From Aliiroseovarius sp. S1123 (GTDB taxonomy: Bacteria; Pseudomonadota; Alphaproteobacteria; Rhodobacterales; Rhodobacteraceae), in the NCBI RefSeq assembly GCF_023015885.1, contig NZ_JALKBE010000004.1:186001-250000 (forward strand): a stretch of 64,000 nucleotides of DNA, in the 5' to 3' direction. Positions 40,416 to 47,527 of this stretch are shown here, piece by piece. Numbering within the stretch: the stretch's first letter is position 1; every line of letters begins with the position of its first letter. The notes under the pieces were generated by a model that was given only the letters and a program-made list of their open reading frames with translations, was not told the origin of the DNA and made no database searches. A program made the position numbers and the translations under genes.

Positions 40416-41860
40416 TGCTCCATGCCCGCATTGCCACGCGTGCCTTCAACACGCCTCTGCTGGTTGAGCCCTCCAAAGCCATGGCGTTTCTGTCGGGGTT
40501 CGGGCCGCGCATTCTCGGGCGACAGGTCGAGATGGTGGAGCCGGATGGCGCGAACGAGGGCGCAGTGCTCCAACGCGCCCGCGCCAGCATCATCGCCGGA
40601 AACCTCGCTGTGCGCCTGCATCAAAATGGCGACGCGCCCTATCCGGTCGTGGACGGCATCGCCGTGATCGAGATATCCGGTGTGTTGATCCACCGCGGCG
40701 GCTGGATCGGCCAGTCATCTGGCCAGACCAGTTATGAAGGGATCGCAGCGCAGATCGACGCGGCGGCGGGGGACCCGTCCATCCGTGGCGTTGCATTGGA
40801 AATTGACAGTTTTGGCGGCGAAGTTGCGGGGGTATTCGACCTCGCAGATCGCATTCGTGCAATTCGGGCGAGCAAGCCGGTCTGGGCCTTCGTGGCTGAG
40901 CACGCCTTCTCGGCAGGATACGCGCTGGCCAGCCAGGCTGATCGTATTCTGCTGCCCCGCACCGGGGCCGTTGGCAGCATCGGTGTCGTCGTGATGCATG
41001 CCGACCTCAGTGGCGAGCTTGATCAAGATGGTGTGCGCGTGACCTTGATCCATTCTGGTCACCATAAAGTGGATGGTAATCCATATCAGCCCCTGCCGGA
41101 TGCCGTTCGTGATGACATCCAGCGGGAAATCGATGTGCTGCGGTTCCTCTTTACGCAGACCGTCGCGGCGGGACGTCCGGAACGGTTGAGCCAGGAGGCC
41201 GCCCTCGCGACCGAAGCCGCAACCTATCGGGGGGCAGACGCTGTCACCGCGGGTCTCGCCGATGAGGTCATCGATCTGCCGCGCGGTTTTGCTGCGTTCC
41301 GACAGCGCGTGGCAAACACGCCGACACTCGCACCCGCGCGCGCATCGCGCGCGACAGCACTCCAGTTCCGCAAACCAAACCAACCGAAAAAGGAGGCACA
41401 GATGGCCACCCAAACTGACACCACAGCAAGCACTGCAGAGAATGATGCTGAAGAAACCCCCGATGAGGCAACAATTCCGCAGGATGGTCATTCCACTGCC
41501 GGTGATGATCAACCTGCCGCCCCGGCCACGCCCCCTGCGGCACCCGCACCGCCGGTCTCGGACGCAGCGAAGCCGGGCAATCTGGCAGAGTTGTCGGCAA
41601 AACTGCGCAACGAGGCCGCAGATATTGCCGAGATCGCAGCACAAGCTGGACGGCTTGGCATCGCGATTGATGCAGCAAAGGCTCTGCGCGAGGGCACCGC
41701 CCCCGAAGCCTTGCGCCGCCTGGTTCTGGAACGTGCCAGCGCCGCCGCAGATGCCCGCGATATCGTCGCAGCGCCGCCATCGCCGGTCACCCCCAAAAGC
41801 GCCGAAAGCCCGATCGTGGCCGCCGCCAAACGCGCGGCCTCTGCAGGTGCAAAGGGCTGA
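40415..41860 (+). CDS. S49-family head maturation protease with scaffold domain
   Basis: A 481-residue protein like lambda gpC. The N-terminal 300 residues are a SppA/ClpP-type serine protease: substrate-binding LEIDSFGGEVAGVFD, nucleophile Ser near residue 166 in AEHAFSAGYALASQADRI, AVGSIGVVVMH, and general-base Lys near residue 218 in GHHKVDGNPYQPL. Residues from about 330 are acidic, Pro/Ala-rich and then coiled-coil, the part expected to act as scaffold. An in-frame internal start for that part lies at 41402. The gene starts one base inside the portal stop. Confidence 0.92.
   Translation: MLHARIATRAFNTPLLVEPSKAMAFLSGFGPRILGRQVEMVEPDGANEGAVLQRARASIIAGNLAVRLHQNGDAPYPVVDGIAVIEISGVLIHRGGWIGQSSGQTSYEGIAAQIDAAAGDPSIRGVALEIDSFGGEVAGVFDLADRIRAIRASKPVWAFVAEHAFSAGYALASQADRILLPRTGAVGSIGVVVMHADLSGELDQDGVRVTLIHSGHHKVDGNPYQPLPDAVRDDIQREIDVLRFLFTQTVAAGRPERLSQEAALATEAATYRGADAVTAGLADEVIDLPRGFAAFRQRVANTPTLAPARASRATALQFRKPNQPKKEAQMATQTDTTASTAENDAEETPDEATIPQDGHSTAGDDQPAAPATPPAAPAPPVSDAAKPGNLAELSAKLRNEAADIAEIAAQAGRLGIAIDAAKALREGTAPEALRRLVLERASAAADARDIVAAPPSPVTPKSAESPIVAAAKRAASAGAKG
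41402..41860 (+). CDS. Nested capsid scaffold protein (Nu3-like), internal start
   Basis: In the same frame as the protease, AGGAGG (41391-41396) followed five bases later by ATG 41402 would start a 152-residue protein, MATQTDTTASTAENDAEETP, with a Pro/Ala linker and a helical C terminus (SAKLRNEAADIAEIAAQAGRLGIAIDAAKAL). In lambda, Nu3 scaffold is made in just this way from within gene C. The near-perfect ribosome-binding site in the middle of a gene is strong evidence for use. Confidence 0.75.
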   Translation: MATQTDTTASTAENDAEETPDEATIPQDGHSTAGDDQPAAPATPPAAPAPPVSDAAKPGNLAELSAKLRNEAADIAEIAAQAGRLGIAIDAAKALREGTAPEALRRLVLERASAAADARDIVAAPPSPVTPKSAESPIVAAAKRAASAGAKG

Positions 41861-41956
41861 AACCCCTCGCATCCCTGAAACCCTGCCACCTGATCCCCCG
41901 CCGCTCCTCCCCGGCCGGGGATTTCTTTTGCCCAAGAACCGACAAGGATCCCCGAC

Positions 41957-42337
41957 ATGACTGTGCTCCGACAGCCCACCACCATGGGCGATATGCTCAA
42001 ATATGAGCTGAACCCCAACTTCACGCGCGAAACCATCACCCTGCTGGCGGGCGCCGTCTATCCCGTCGGCGCCGTGCTCGGAAAGATCACCGCCAGCGGC
42101 AAATACAAGCTTGCTACCTCAGGCGCTACGGATGGCGCACAGACAGCAGCAGCCGTCCTGCTCTACGCTGTCGAAGCCGCGGAAGCAGATGCCACTGCCA
42201 TCATTCTCGCCCGCGGCCCGGCCATCGTGTCGAAAGCAGCGCTCGTCTTTGATGCCACCGTCGATGACGCGGCCAAGACCGCCACAAAGCACGGTCAGCT
42301 GACTGCGCTGGGCATTATTCCGCGCGACACCGCCTGA
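41957..42337 (+). CDS. Head decoration protein (lambda gpD family)
   Basis: A 126-residue protein, close to the 110 residues of lambda gpD. Features: KYELNPNFTRETITLLAGAVYPVGAVLGKITASGKYK, a strand-rich part starting from the N-terminal arm, and AAAVLLYAVEAAEADATAIILARGPAIVSKAALVF. gpD trimers stabilise the expanded capsid. The position between protease/scaffold and major capsid protein is as in lambda. Confidence 0.9.
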   Translation: MTVLRQPTTMGDMLKYELNPNFTRETITLLAGAVYPVGAVLGKITASGKYKLATSGATDGAQTAAAVLLYAVEAAEADATAIILARGPAIVSKAALVFDATVDDAAKTATKHGQLTALGIIPRDTA

Positions 42338-42428
42338 TTGATGGCTCGCAGCATCCCGCCTGCGCCGACACATTAGCGTCGATCACCGCCAAACCACGTT
42401 TCAGCCCTCATTCCTTCGGAGTTTTCCC

Positions 42429-43451
42429 ATGACCCTCACCCGCAATCCCTTCGACGCGGGCGGCTATTCGCTCGCCGATATGACGCAGGCCATCAACATC
42501 CTGCCCAACCTCTACACTCGCCTGGGTCAGATCGGCCTGTTTCGCTTTGAAGGCGTATCGCAGCGCTCCATCGTGATCGAACAGCGTGAAGGGGTGCTGA
42601 GCCTGCTGCCCTCGGTGCCACTGGGTGCCCCCGCCACCGTCGGCAATCGCGAGCAGCGTTCCATGCGCAGTTTTGCGCTGCCTTGGATCCCCCATGATGA
42701 CGTGATCCTGCCCGCAGATATCCAAGGCATGCCTGCGTTGGGCCTCTCGGATGCTGCTGATCCGCTGGTCGAGGTGATGAACCGCAAGCTCACGCTGATG
42801 CGCCGCAAACATGCCCAGACCCGAGAATACATGGAGATAAATGCCCTGCGCGGTATCGTCAAGGACGGCGCAGGCACCACGCTTTACGACTATTTCACCG
42901 AGTTTGGCCTCGAGAAGATCTCGATCGACTTTGTGTTTGGGACTGCTGGCACAAACGTGCAGGGCAAGGTGCGCAGCGTGCTGCGCGCTATGGAGGACAA
43001 TCTGCTCGGCGAGACCATGACCACCGCCCATGCGCTGGTCAGCTCGGAATTCTTCGACAAGCTGATCAGCCACCCCAAGACAGAGGAAGCCTACAAGTTC
43101 TTCTCGGCCACCGGTGGACAGCCCCTGCGCGAAGACATGCGCCGGGCCTTTCCTTTTGCGGGCATTCTGTTCGAGGAATACAATGGGTCTGTCACGCTCT
43201 CGAACGGCACCTCAGAGCGGTTGATCCCCGCCGGTGAAGGGATCGCCTTTCCGCTGGGCACCTTCGATACCTTTACCACTTACGGCGGACCGGCCAACCT
43301 GCTCGAGACCGCAAATACCATCGGCCTGCCACTTTATGCGCGTCAGATGATCGACGCCAAGGGCCGCTGGATCGATCTGATGACTGAAACATCGATCCTG
43401 CCGGTGAACAAGCGCCCCCGCATGGCGATCCGCCTGCACAGTGGCAATTGA
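42429..43451 (+). CDS. Major capsid protein (lambda gpE family)
   Basis: A 340-residue protein, the same length as lambda gpE (341). Family features include FDAGGYSLADMTQAINILPNLYTRLGQIGLFRFEGVSQRSIVIEQREGVLSLLPS at the N terminus, PWIPHDDVILPADIQG, RKHAQTREYMEINALRGIVKDGAG, and RQMIDAKGRWIDLMTETSILPVNKRP near the C terminus. Ribosome-binding sequence CTTCGGAG lies just upstream. It forms the HK97-fold shell. Confidence 0.93.
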   Translation: MTLTRNPFDAGGYSLADMTQAINILPNLYTRLGQIGLFRFEGVSQRSIVIEQREGVLSLLPSVPLGAPATVGNREQRSMRSFALPWIPHDDVILPADIQGMPALGLSDAADPLVEVMNRKLTLMRRKHAQTREYMEINALRGIVKDGAGTTLYDYFTEFGLEKISIDFVFGTAGTNVQGKVRSVLRAMEDNLLGETMTTAHALVSSEFFDKLISHPKTEEAYKFFSATGGQPLREDMRRAFPFAGILFEEYNGSVTLSNGTSERLIPAGEGIAFPLGTFDTFTTYGGPANLLETANTIGLPLYARQMIDAKGRWIDLMTETSILPVNKRPRMAIRLHSGN

Positions 43452-43454
43452 TGG

Positions 43455-43775
43455 GTGGCCAGCTTGTCGGTGTTTACCGCAGTGATCGACACGCTCTTCG
43501 CGGACAACAACATCGCCCGCGATGCGATCTACATCGCGGAGGATGGTCCGACCCAACTCGTCCGAGTGGTTACGCGCCGCGCGGATGACATCACCAGCTT
43601 TGGCGACGCGCGCATCTGGTCGGAGACAACCCGCATCGACCTGCGCGTGGCAGAGGTGGCGACCCCGCGTCCTGGCGATCGCCTTGAGATCGACGGCGAC
43701 GCCTTCCTTATTCAGGGCGAGCCCACGCGCGATCGCGAGCGGCTGGTCTGGACCATAGATTTGAGACCCGCATGA
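43455..43775 (+). CDS. Head-tail attachment protein (gpFII-like)
   Basis: A 106-residue protein, strand-rich, starting with a GTG three bases after the capsid stop. Sequence runs SVFTAVIDTLFADNNIARDAIYIAEDGP, VRVVTRRADDITSFGDARIWSETTRIDLRVAEV and RPGDRLEIDGDAFLIQGEPTRDRERLVWTIDLRP, which fits the small beta-barrel head-completion proteins (lambda gpFII or HK97 gp7-like). It overlaps the next gene by four bases. Confidence 0.75.
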   Translation: MASLSVFTAVIDTLFADNNIARDAIYIAEDGPTQLVRVVTRRADDITSFGDARIWSETTRIDLRVAEVATPRPGDRLEIDGDAFLIQGEPTRDRERLVWTIDLRPA

Positions 43776-44401
43776 AACTCAATGTAACCATCACCCCAAA
43801 CCTCGCCGCACTCATGGCCGCAGAAATCAAGGCTGGGGAACAGGCAGTGACAGCGGCGATGCGTACAGCCGGGACGCAGCTCAAATCCGACTGGCGGGGC
43901 CAGATCACACAAGCGGGGCTTGGGCGACGGCTGGGCAATTCGATCCGCAGTCAGACCTATCCAAAAGTCGGGGAGAGCATCGATGCCGCAGCGCTAGTAT
44001 GGTCGAAAGCGCCTGTGATCATCGGTGCCCATGACACTGGCCCGTTGATCCGGTCCAATGACGGGTTCTGGCTGGCGATCCCGACAGAGGCTGCAGGCAA
44101 AGGCGCGAGGGGCAGACGTTTGACGCCCGGTGAATGGGAACGGCGACGCGGGCTCAGGCTCCGATTTATCTATCGCAGGCGGGGACCGAGCCTTTTGGTG
44201 GCAGAAGGGCGGCTGAATGCACGCGGGGTTGGTGTTGCATCTCGTTCAAAGACGGGGCGCGGGCTGACCACCGTGCCAATCTTTCTACTGGTCCGCCAAG
44301 TCAAGCTGCGCAAACGGCTGGATCTGGCCCGGGATGCAAAAGCCGCGCAAGAGCGCATACCCGCGGCGATCGTGGCAAATTGGGTGGAGGGCAGATTTTG
44401 A
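43772..44401 (+). CDS. DUF6441 minor tail protein (gpZ position)
   Basis: A 209-residue protein. The N terminus MKLNVTITPNLAALMAAEIKAGEQAVTAAMRTAGTQLKSDWRGQITQAGLGRRLGNSIR, then WLAIPTEAAGKG and RRRGPSLLVAEGRLN, match DUF6441, a phage family found at the position of lambda gpZ or HK97 gp10 (tail completion). It is encoded directly before the insertion of the opposite-strand toxin-antitoxin pair. Confidence 0.8.
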   Translation: MKLNVTITPNLAALMAAEIKAGEQAVTAAMRTAGTQLKSDWRGQITQAGLGRRLGNSIRSQTYPKVGESIDAAALVWSKAPVIIGAHDTGPLIRSNDGFWLAIPTEAAGKGARGRRLTPGEWERRRGLRLRFIYRRRGPSLLVAEGRLNARGVGVASRSKTGRGLTTVPIFLLVRQVKLRKRLDLARDAKAAQERIPAAIVANWVEGRF

Positions 44402-44415
44402 TGTAGTATTGCGCT

Positions 44416-44961
44416 TCAGCCAAGAGTTGCTCGTACATCCGCCATCGGAATAAAGACGCGGTGCGGGTTGTCGGGATCTTCAAGGGGTTGGAAACCGAGT
44501 TCAGCATAGAATTTCCAGCGGCGCTCGAAATGGTCGTCCTGGAGTACGTCGAGTGTGATGGCTGCGGCACCCATCTGGTCAGTAATCTCGAGGCAGCGCT
44601 TCATTGCATCGATCACAAGTGCTGTTCCAAGGCCTATACCTTGTGAATTTTCGTGCACGGCTACGGCACGGATGTAGATAACCGGAATGTCGGGTATACC
44701 AGCGCGCTGCCACTTTTGCGGGCCAAGATTGGCCCGAACGGCCATCGCACCGAGTGTATAGAAGCCGAGCACGGCGGGATCGTCGCCAGCTGTTGCGATA
44801 TATGCTGTGACCATTCCAGCCTTGATCTGATCCGAAAGCGAGGATTTCAGAAAGTTATCGATGGGCGCAAATCCGCAAGAAAAGGCGCTGCGGTCATGCA
44901 GCGCCTTGTCAAACTTGGCGATTGTGAGGGCGGGCGTGTCCGCCGCGGTCTCAGTCGGCAT
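44416..44961 (-). CDS. GNAT-family acetyltransferase toxin (TacT-like)
   Basis: A 181-residue acetyltransferase. The acetyl-CoA loop is AVHENSQGIGLGTALV, with the Tyr of the active site in KFYAELGFQPL. The N-terminal part (FDKALHDRSAFSCGFAPIDNFLKSSLSDQIKAG) is the characteristic region of GNAT toxins that acetylate aminoacyl-tRNA. The preceding gene encodes a DUF1778 antitoxin and overlaps by 11 bp, the usual arrangement (TacAT/AtaRT). The pair runs against the late operon, so it forms an independent unit. Confidence 0.88.
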   Translation of the reverse strand: MPTETAADTPALTIAKFDKALHDRSAFSCGFAPIDNFLKSSLSDQIKAGMVTAYIATAGDDPAVLGFYTLGAMAVRANLGPQKWQRAGIPDIPVIYIRAVAVHENSQGIGLGTALVIDAMKRCLEITDQMGAAAITLDVLQDDHFERRWKFYAELGFQPLEDPDNPHRVFIPMADVRATLG

Positions 44962-45259
44962 CCTTCAGGAGGCCCTTCGACGCTTCCGCAGCACGTGCCA
45001 GACCGGGCACAACCTTTCCCGGTGCCTTTACAGCGGCCCTGAAAGCTTCAAACGCGGCAATGGGCAGAACGGAGAGAGATATTCGCTGTTCCACTTCCTG
45101 CGCACGCAGAAGGGCCGCCTGACGAATAAAGTCAGCTTCCTGGAGACCCGTGGCAGCAGCTGCAGCCTTTATGCGCTCTTCATCAGCACGATGCATGCGC
45201 ACCTCTTTGCGCGCTTCCATCTTGCCTGGCGTAGGTGTGGCGGTTTCGATCGCAAACAT
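44951..45259 (-). CDS. DUF1778 antitoxin
   Basis: A 102-residue protein starting MFAIETATPTPGKMEARKEV; AAGGAGACTGACT lies upstream of this ATG, and longer starts would run into the operator. The ribbon-helix-helix part KEVRMHRADEERIKAAAAATGLQEADFIRQAALLRAQEVEQR is typical for DUF1778 (TacA-like). The C-terminal part (AFEAFRAAVKAPGKVVPGLARAAEASKG) would cover the toxin active site. It likely represses its own promoter. Confidence 0.85.
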   Translation of the reverse strand: MFAIETATPTPGKMEARKEVRMHRADEERIKAAAAATGLQEADFIRQAALLRAQEVEQRISLSVLPIAAFEAFRAAVKAPGKVVPGLARAAEASKGLLKDAD

Positions 45260-45283
45260 AGTCAGTCTCCTTCGCTGACACGC

Positions 45284-45302
45284 GTACGGTATAACGCCGT
45301 AC
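45284..45302 (-). promoter_or_regulatory. Inverted repeat upstream of the DUF1778-GNAT pair
   Basis: GTACGG-tataacg-CCGTAC, 25 bp before the antitoxin start. On the minus strand it overlaps a TTATAC -10-like sequence and is preceded by TTGACA at a non-ideal distance. A candidate operator for the ribbon-helix-helix antitoxin. Confidence 0.5.
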
Positions 45303-45408
45303 ATGTCAATGATTACCATGGGGATGATCAGCGTCGGCCACATCGGAAGTATCAGGTTAACCACGATGATGATCCCCTCGACCATCCAACCAACGATGGA
45401 ATACTACA

Positions 45409-45831
45409 ATGCCACCATCCCGAGAACCCATCCTCACCGCCTTAGCGGACATGTTGCGCACCGTGCCCCATGTGCCAGTGTTGCGTGGCGAGGTCCTGCC
45501 GGAGCGCATCTCCCCCGCGGGTCTGATGATCCTGCGTGACGGTGATCCCGGCGATCCTGCGGTGACGCTGTCGCCGCTCGCCTACCATTACCAGCATCGC
45601 GCCGAGCTTGAAGTCATCGTGCAGGGCGCGGATCGCGACTCTGCCTTTGCAGCCCTTTGCGCCCAGATCGGCGCTGTCATTCGTGCAGACCGCACGCTCG
45701 GCGGGCGTTGCGATTGGGTTGAGGCGGAAGCGCCGCAGCCCGTGGATCTGCCGGTTGAGGGGGCGGCCAGCCTGAAGGCGGCGGTGATCCCGGTGGTGCT
45801 GCATTATTCCACATCAGACCCGCTGGGATGA
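45409..45831 (+). CDS. Phage minor tail protein (gpU position)
   Basis: A 140-residue protein MPPSREPILTALADMLRTVP..., with a hydrophobic-strand pattern (AYHYQHRAELEVIVQGADRDSAFAALCAQIGAVIRAD; LKAAVIPVVLHYSTS). Homologues in such phages are often mislabelled acyl-CoA transferase. By position (between tail completion and tail tube) and size it corresponds to tail terminator gpU. Confidence 0.7.
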   Translation: MPPSREPILTALADMLRTVPHVPVLRGEVLPERISPAGLMILRDGDPGDPAVTLSPLAYHYQHRAELEVIVQGADRDSAFAALCAQIGAVIRADRTLGGRCDWVEAEAPQPVDLPVEGAASLKAAVIPVVLHYSTSDPLG

Positions 45832-45897
45832 ACAATTGGCCTGACTCACCGGCCTAAACAACAAGACTAACCCACCCCACAGCCTGAGGAGAACACA

Positions 45898-46839
45898 ATG
45901 GCACGCGCACAAGGAGCGCGGGCGCAGATGGCGCTCGCCTACGAATCCGTCTACGGCACGCCGCCCGCGAGCGGTTATTTCAAGATGCCCTTTGCCAGCG
46001 CGACGCTTGGCGCGGAACAACCACTGCTCGAGTCCGAGCTGCTCGGCTACGGCCGGGATCCGCTGGCGCCAATCAAGGACGCGCTGACCAGCGATGGCGA
46101 CGTGGTGGTTCCGATTGATGCGCGCGCGTTCGGCTATTGGCTAAAAGCCACATTCGGCGATCCAATCACGACCGGCGCCGAGGCTCCCTATACCCACGAG
46201 TTCCGCTCGGGCAGCTGGACCCTTCCAAGCCTCGCCATCGAAATCGGCATGCCAGAAGTGCCGCGCTTCGCGATGTACGCTGGCTGCGTGGTGGACCAGC
46301 TGTCCTGGCAGATGCAGCGCTCCGGTCTGCTGACTGCCTCCGTCAGCCTCATTGCTCAGGGCGAGACCCCGGCGACCACCACCAGCGCAGGCACACCGAC
46401 CGAGATCGCGCTGCAGCGGTTTGGCCACTTCAACGGGGCGATCAAGCGCGACGGGGTAGAGCTGGGCAATGTGGTCTCGACCCAGATCACCTATGGCAAC
46501 AATCTCGACCGCATCGAGACGATCCGCGCCGACGGCAAGATCGACGGGGCCGATCCCTCCATGGCAATGCTCTCGGGCAGCATGGAGGTCCGCTTTGCCG
46601 ACACCACGCTGATGGACCAGGCGATCAACGGCACGACCTGCGCGCTTGAGTTCGCCTACAGCCTGCCCACCGGCGAGAGCCTGACCTTCACCATGCACTC
46701 CGTCTATCTCCCGCGTCCGCGGGTCGAGATCGGCGGGCCGCAAGGCGTGCAGGCCACGTTTGATTGGCAGGCCGCCAAGGACGCAGTCACCGGGCGCATG
46801 TGCACGGTCACGCTCATCAACGGTGTGGAGGCCTATTGA
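45898..46839 (+). CDS. Major tail tube protein
   Basis: A 313-residue protein with the pattern of siphophage tail tube proteins: an N-terminal segment MARAQGARAQMALAYESVYGTPPASGYFKMPF, then central strand-rich parts (IEIGMPEVPRFAMYAGCVVDQLSWQMQRSGLLTASVSLIAQGE) and LIAQGETPAT-type tube-fold endings, plus FTMHSVYLPRPRVEIGGPQGVQATFDWQAAKD near the C terminus. The following tail chaperone gene confirms the position. Confidence 0.87.
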   Translation: MARAQGARAQMALAYESVYGTPPASGYFKMPFASATLGAEQPLLESELLGYGRDPLAPIKDALTSDGDVVVPIDARAFGYWLKATFGDPITTGAEAPYTHEFRSGSWTLPSLAIEIGMPEVPRFAMYAGCVVDQLSWQMQRSGLLTASVSLIAQGETPATTTSAGTPTEIALQRFGHFNGAIKRDGVELGNVVSTQITYGNNLDRIETIRADGKIDGADPSMAMLSGSMEVRFADTTLMDQAINGTTCALEFAYSLPTGESLTFTMHSVYLPRPRVEIGGPQGVQATFDWQAAKDAVTGRMCTVTLINGVEAY

Positions 46840-46841
46840 TC

Positions 46842-47297
46842 ATGCTGAAGCTTGACCTCTCGACCGACCCGCGCTGGCTCGATCTCGCCCCCGGCGTCCG
46901 CGTGCGCCTGCTCCCGCTTACCACCGCGCTGATGGTGACCACCCGCAACGATCCCAGCATCGAAGCGCTCCCCGAGGACGCCAGCAACGAGGACCGCGCG
47001 CTGGTCTTTGCCAAGGCGCTAGGGCGGCGCGCCGTGGTGGAATGGGAGGGCGTGGGCGACATGGACGGCAACGTTCTGGACCTCACCCCCGAAGGTGTCG
47101 ACGCCTTGCTCGACATCTATCCGATCTTCGAGGCCTTCCAGGCAGGCTACGTCGCCAAAGCACTGGTGTTGGATCAGGAAAAAAACGTCTCCGCGCCCTT
47201 GCCGACTGGCACTTCAGCGGGGGCGATCGCTACTGCGAGGCTTGCGAAGCCCTCGAGGCCTGCAAAGTCCCGTGCCCGGACTGCCCGCAAAAAATGA
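46842..47297 (+). CDS. Tail assembly chaperone (gpG-like)
   Basis: A 151-residue protein starting MLKLDLSTDPRWLDLAPGVRVRLLP two bases after the tail tube stop. It has a beta-rich N-terminal domain and a helical middle (DALLDIYPIFEAFQAGYVAKALVLD), then a basic, Ala-rich, low-complexity tail. In lambda, gpG is the short product and gpGT the frameshift product. Here a slippery heptamer A-AAA-AAC sits in the zero frame at 47180-47186, upstream of the Ala-rich tail. The product as annotated here ends at 47297. Confidence 0.85.
   Translation: MLKLDLSTDPRWLDLAPGVRVRLLPLTTALMVTTRNDPSIEALPEDASNEDRALVFAKALGRRAVVEWEGVGDMDGNVLDLTPEGVDALLDIYPIFEAFQAGYVAKALVLDQEKNVSAPLPTGTSAGAIATARLAKPSRPAKSRARTARKK
47180..47186 (+). 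promoter_or_regulatory. -1 programmed frameshift heptamer A-AAA-AAC
   Basis: Seven A residues (47179-47185) followed by C. In the zero frame of the chaperone the codons are GAA AAA AAC, so the heptamer has the X-XXY-YYZ form. A -1 slip leads into an open frame to 47527 that encodes KKRLRALADWHFSGGDRYCE, giving a fusion of about 228 residues (46842-47527). Downstream pairing (GC-rich GCGCCCTTGCCG / CAGCGGGGGC) could supply the stimulatory structure; this is inference. Confidence 0.8.
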
Positions 47298-47527
47298 ACC
47301 AGCCCCAGACCTTCGAGGGTGCGCAGGTCTGGGATCTGGTCGGACGGCTGGGCGGCCAGCTGCGCGCCTCGCAGCAGACAATTCTCGGCTGGGACATGGG
47401 CGCCGCGCTGGCCATGGCGCAGGCGCTGGGCGTGAACGGCCTCGTAGCGATGGAGCTGCTGCCCGAGATCGAAGCCATCATGGTCAAACGCGTGAATGAA
47501 CAAATTGGAGGGCTGGATGGCCGATAA
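47294..47527 (+). CDS. T-like frameshift extension / second tail chaperone frame
   Basis: In the -1 frame relative to the upstream gene. If initiated alone from ATG 47294 (ATGA overlap), it gives 77 residues, MNQPQTFEGAQVWDLVGRLGG... ending GGLDGR. If reached by slipping at 47186, it begins with KKRLRALADWHFSGGDRYCE and a four-cysteine stretch CEACEALEACKVPCPDCP before this ATG. The -1 frame between 47187 and 47294 uses 28 of 36 codons ending in G or C, against 24 of 36 in the zero frame, so the -1 frame is likely coding there. Both modes may be used. The product would act with gpG in tape-measure assembly. Confidence 0.75.
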   Translation: MNQPQTFEGAQVWDLVGRLGGQLRASQQTILGWDMGAALAMAQALGVNGLVAMELLPEIEAIMVKRVNEQIGGLDGR

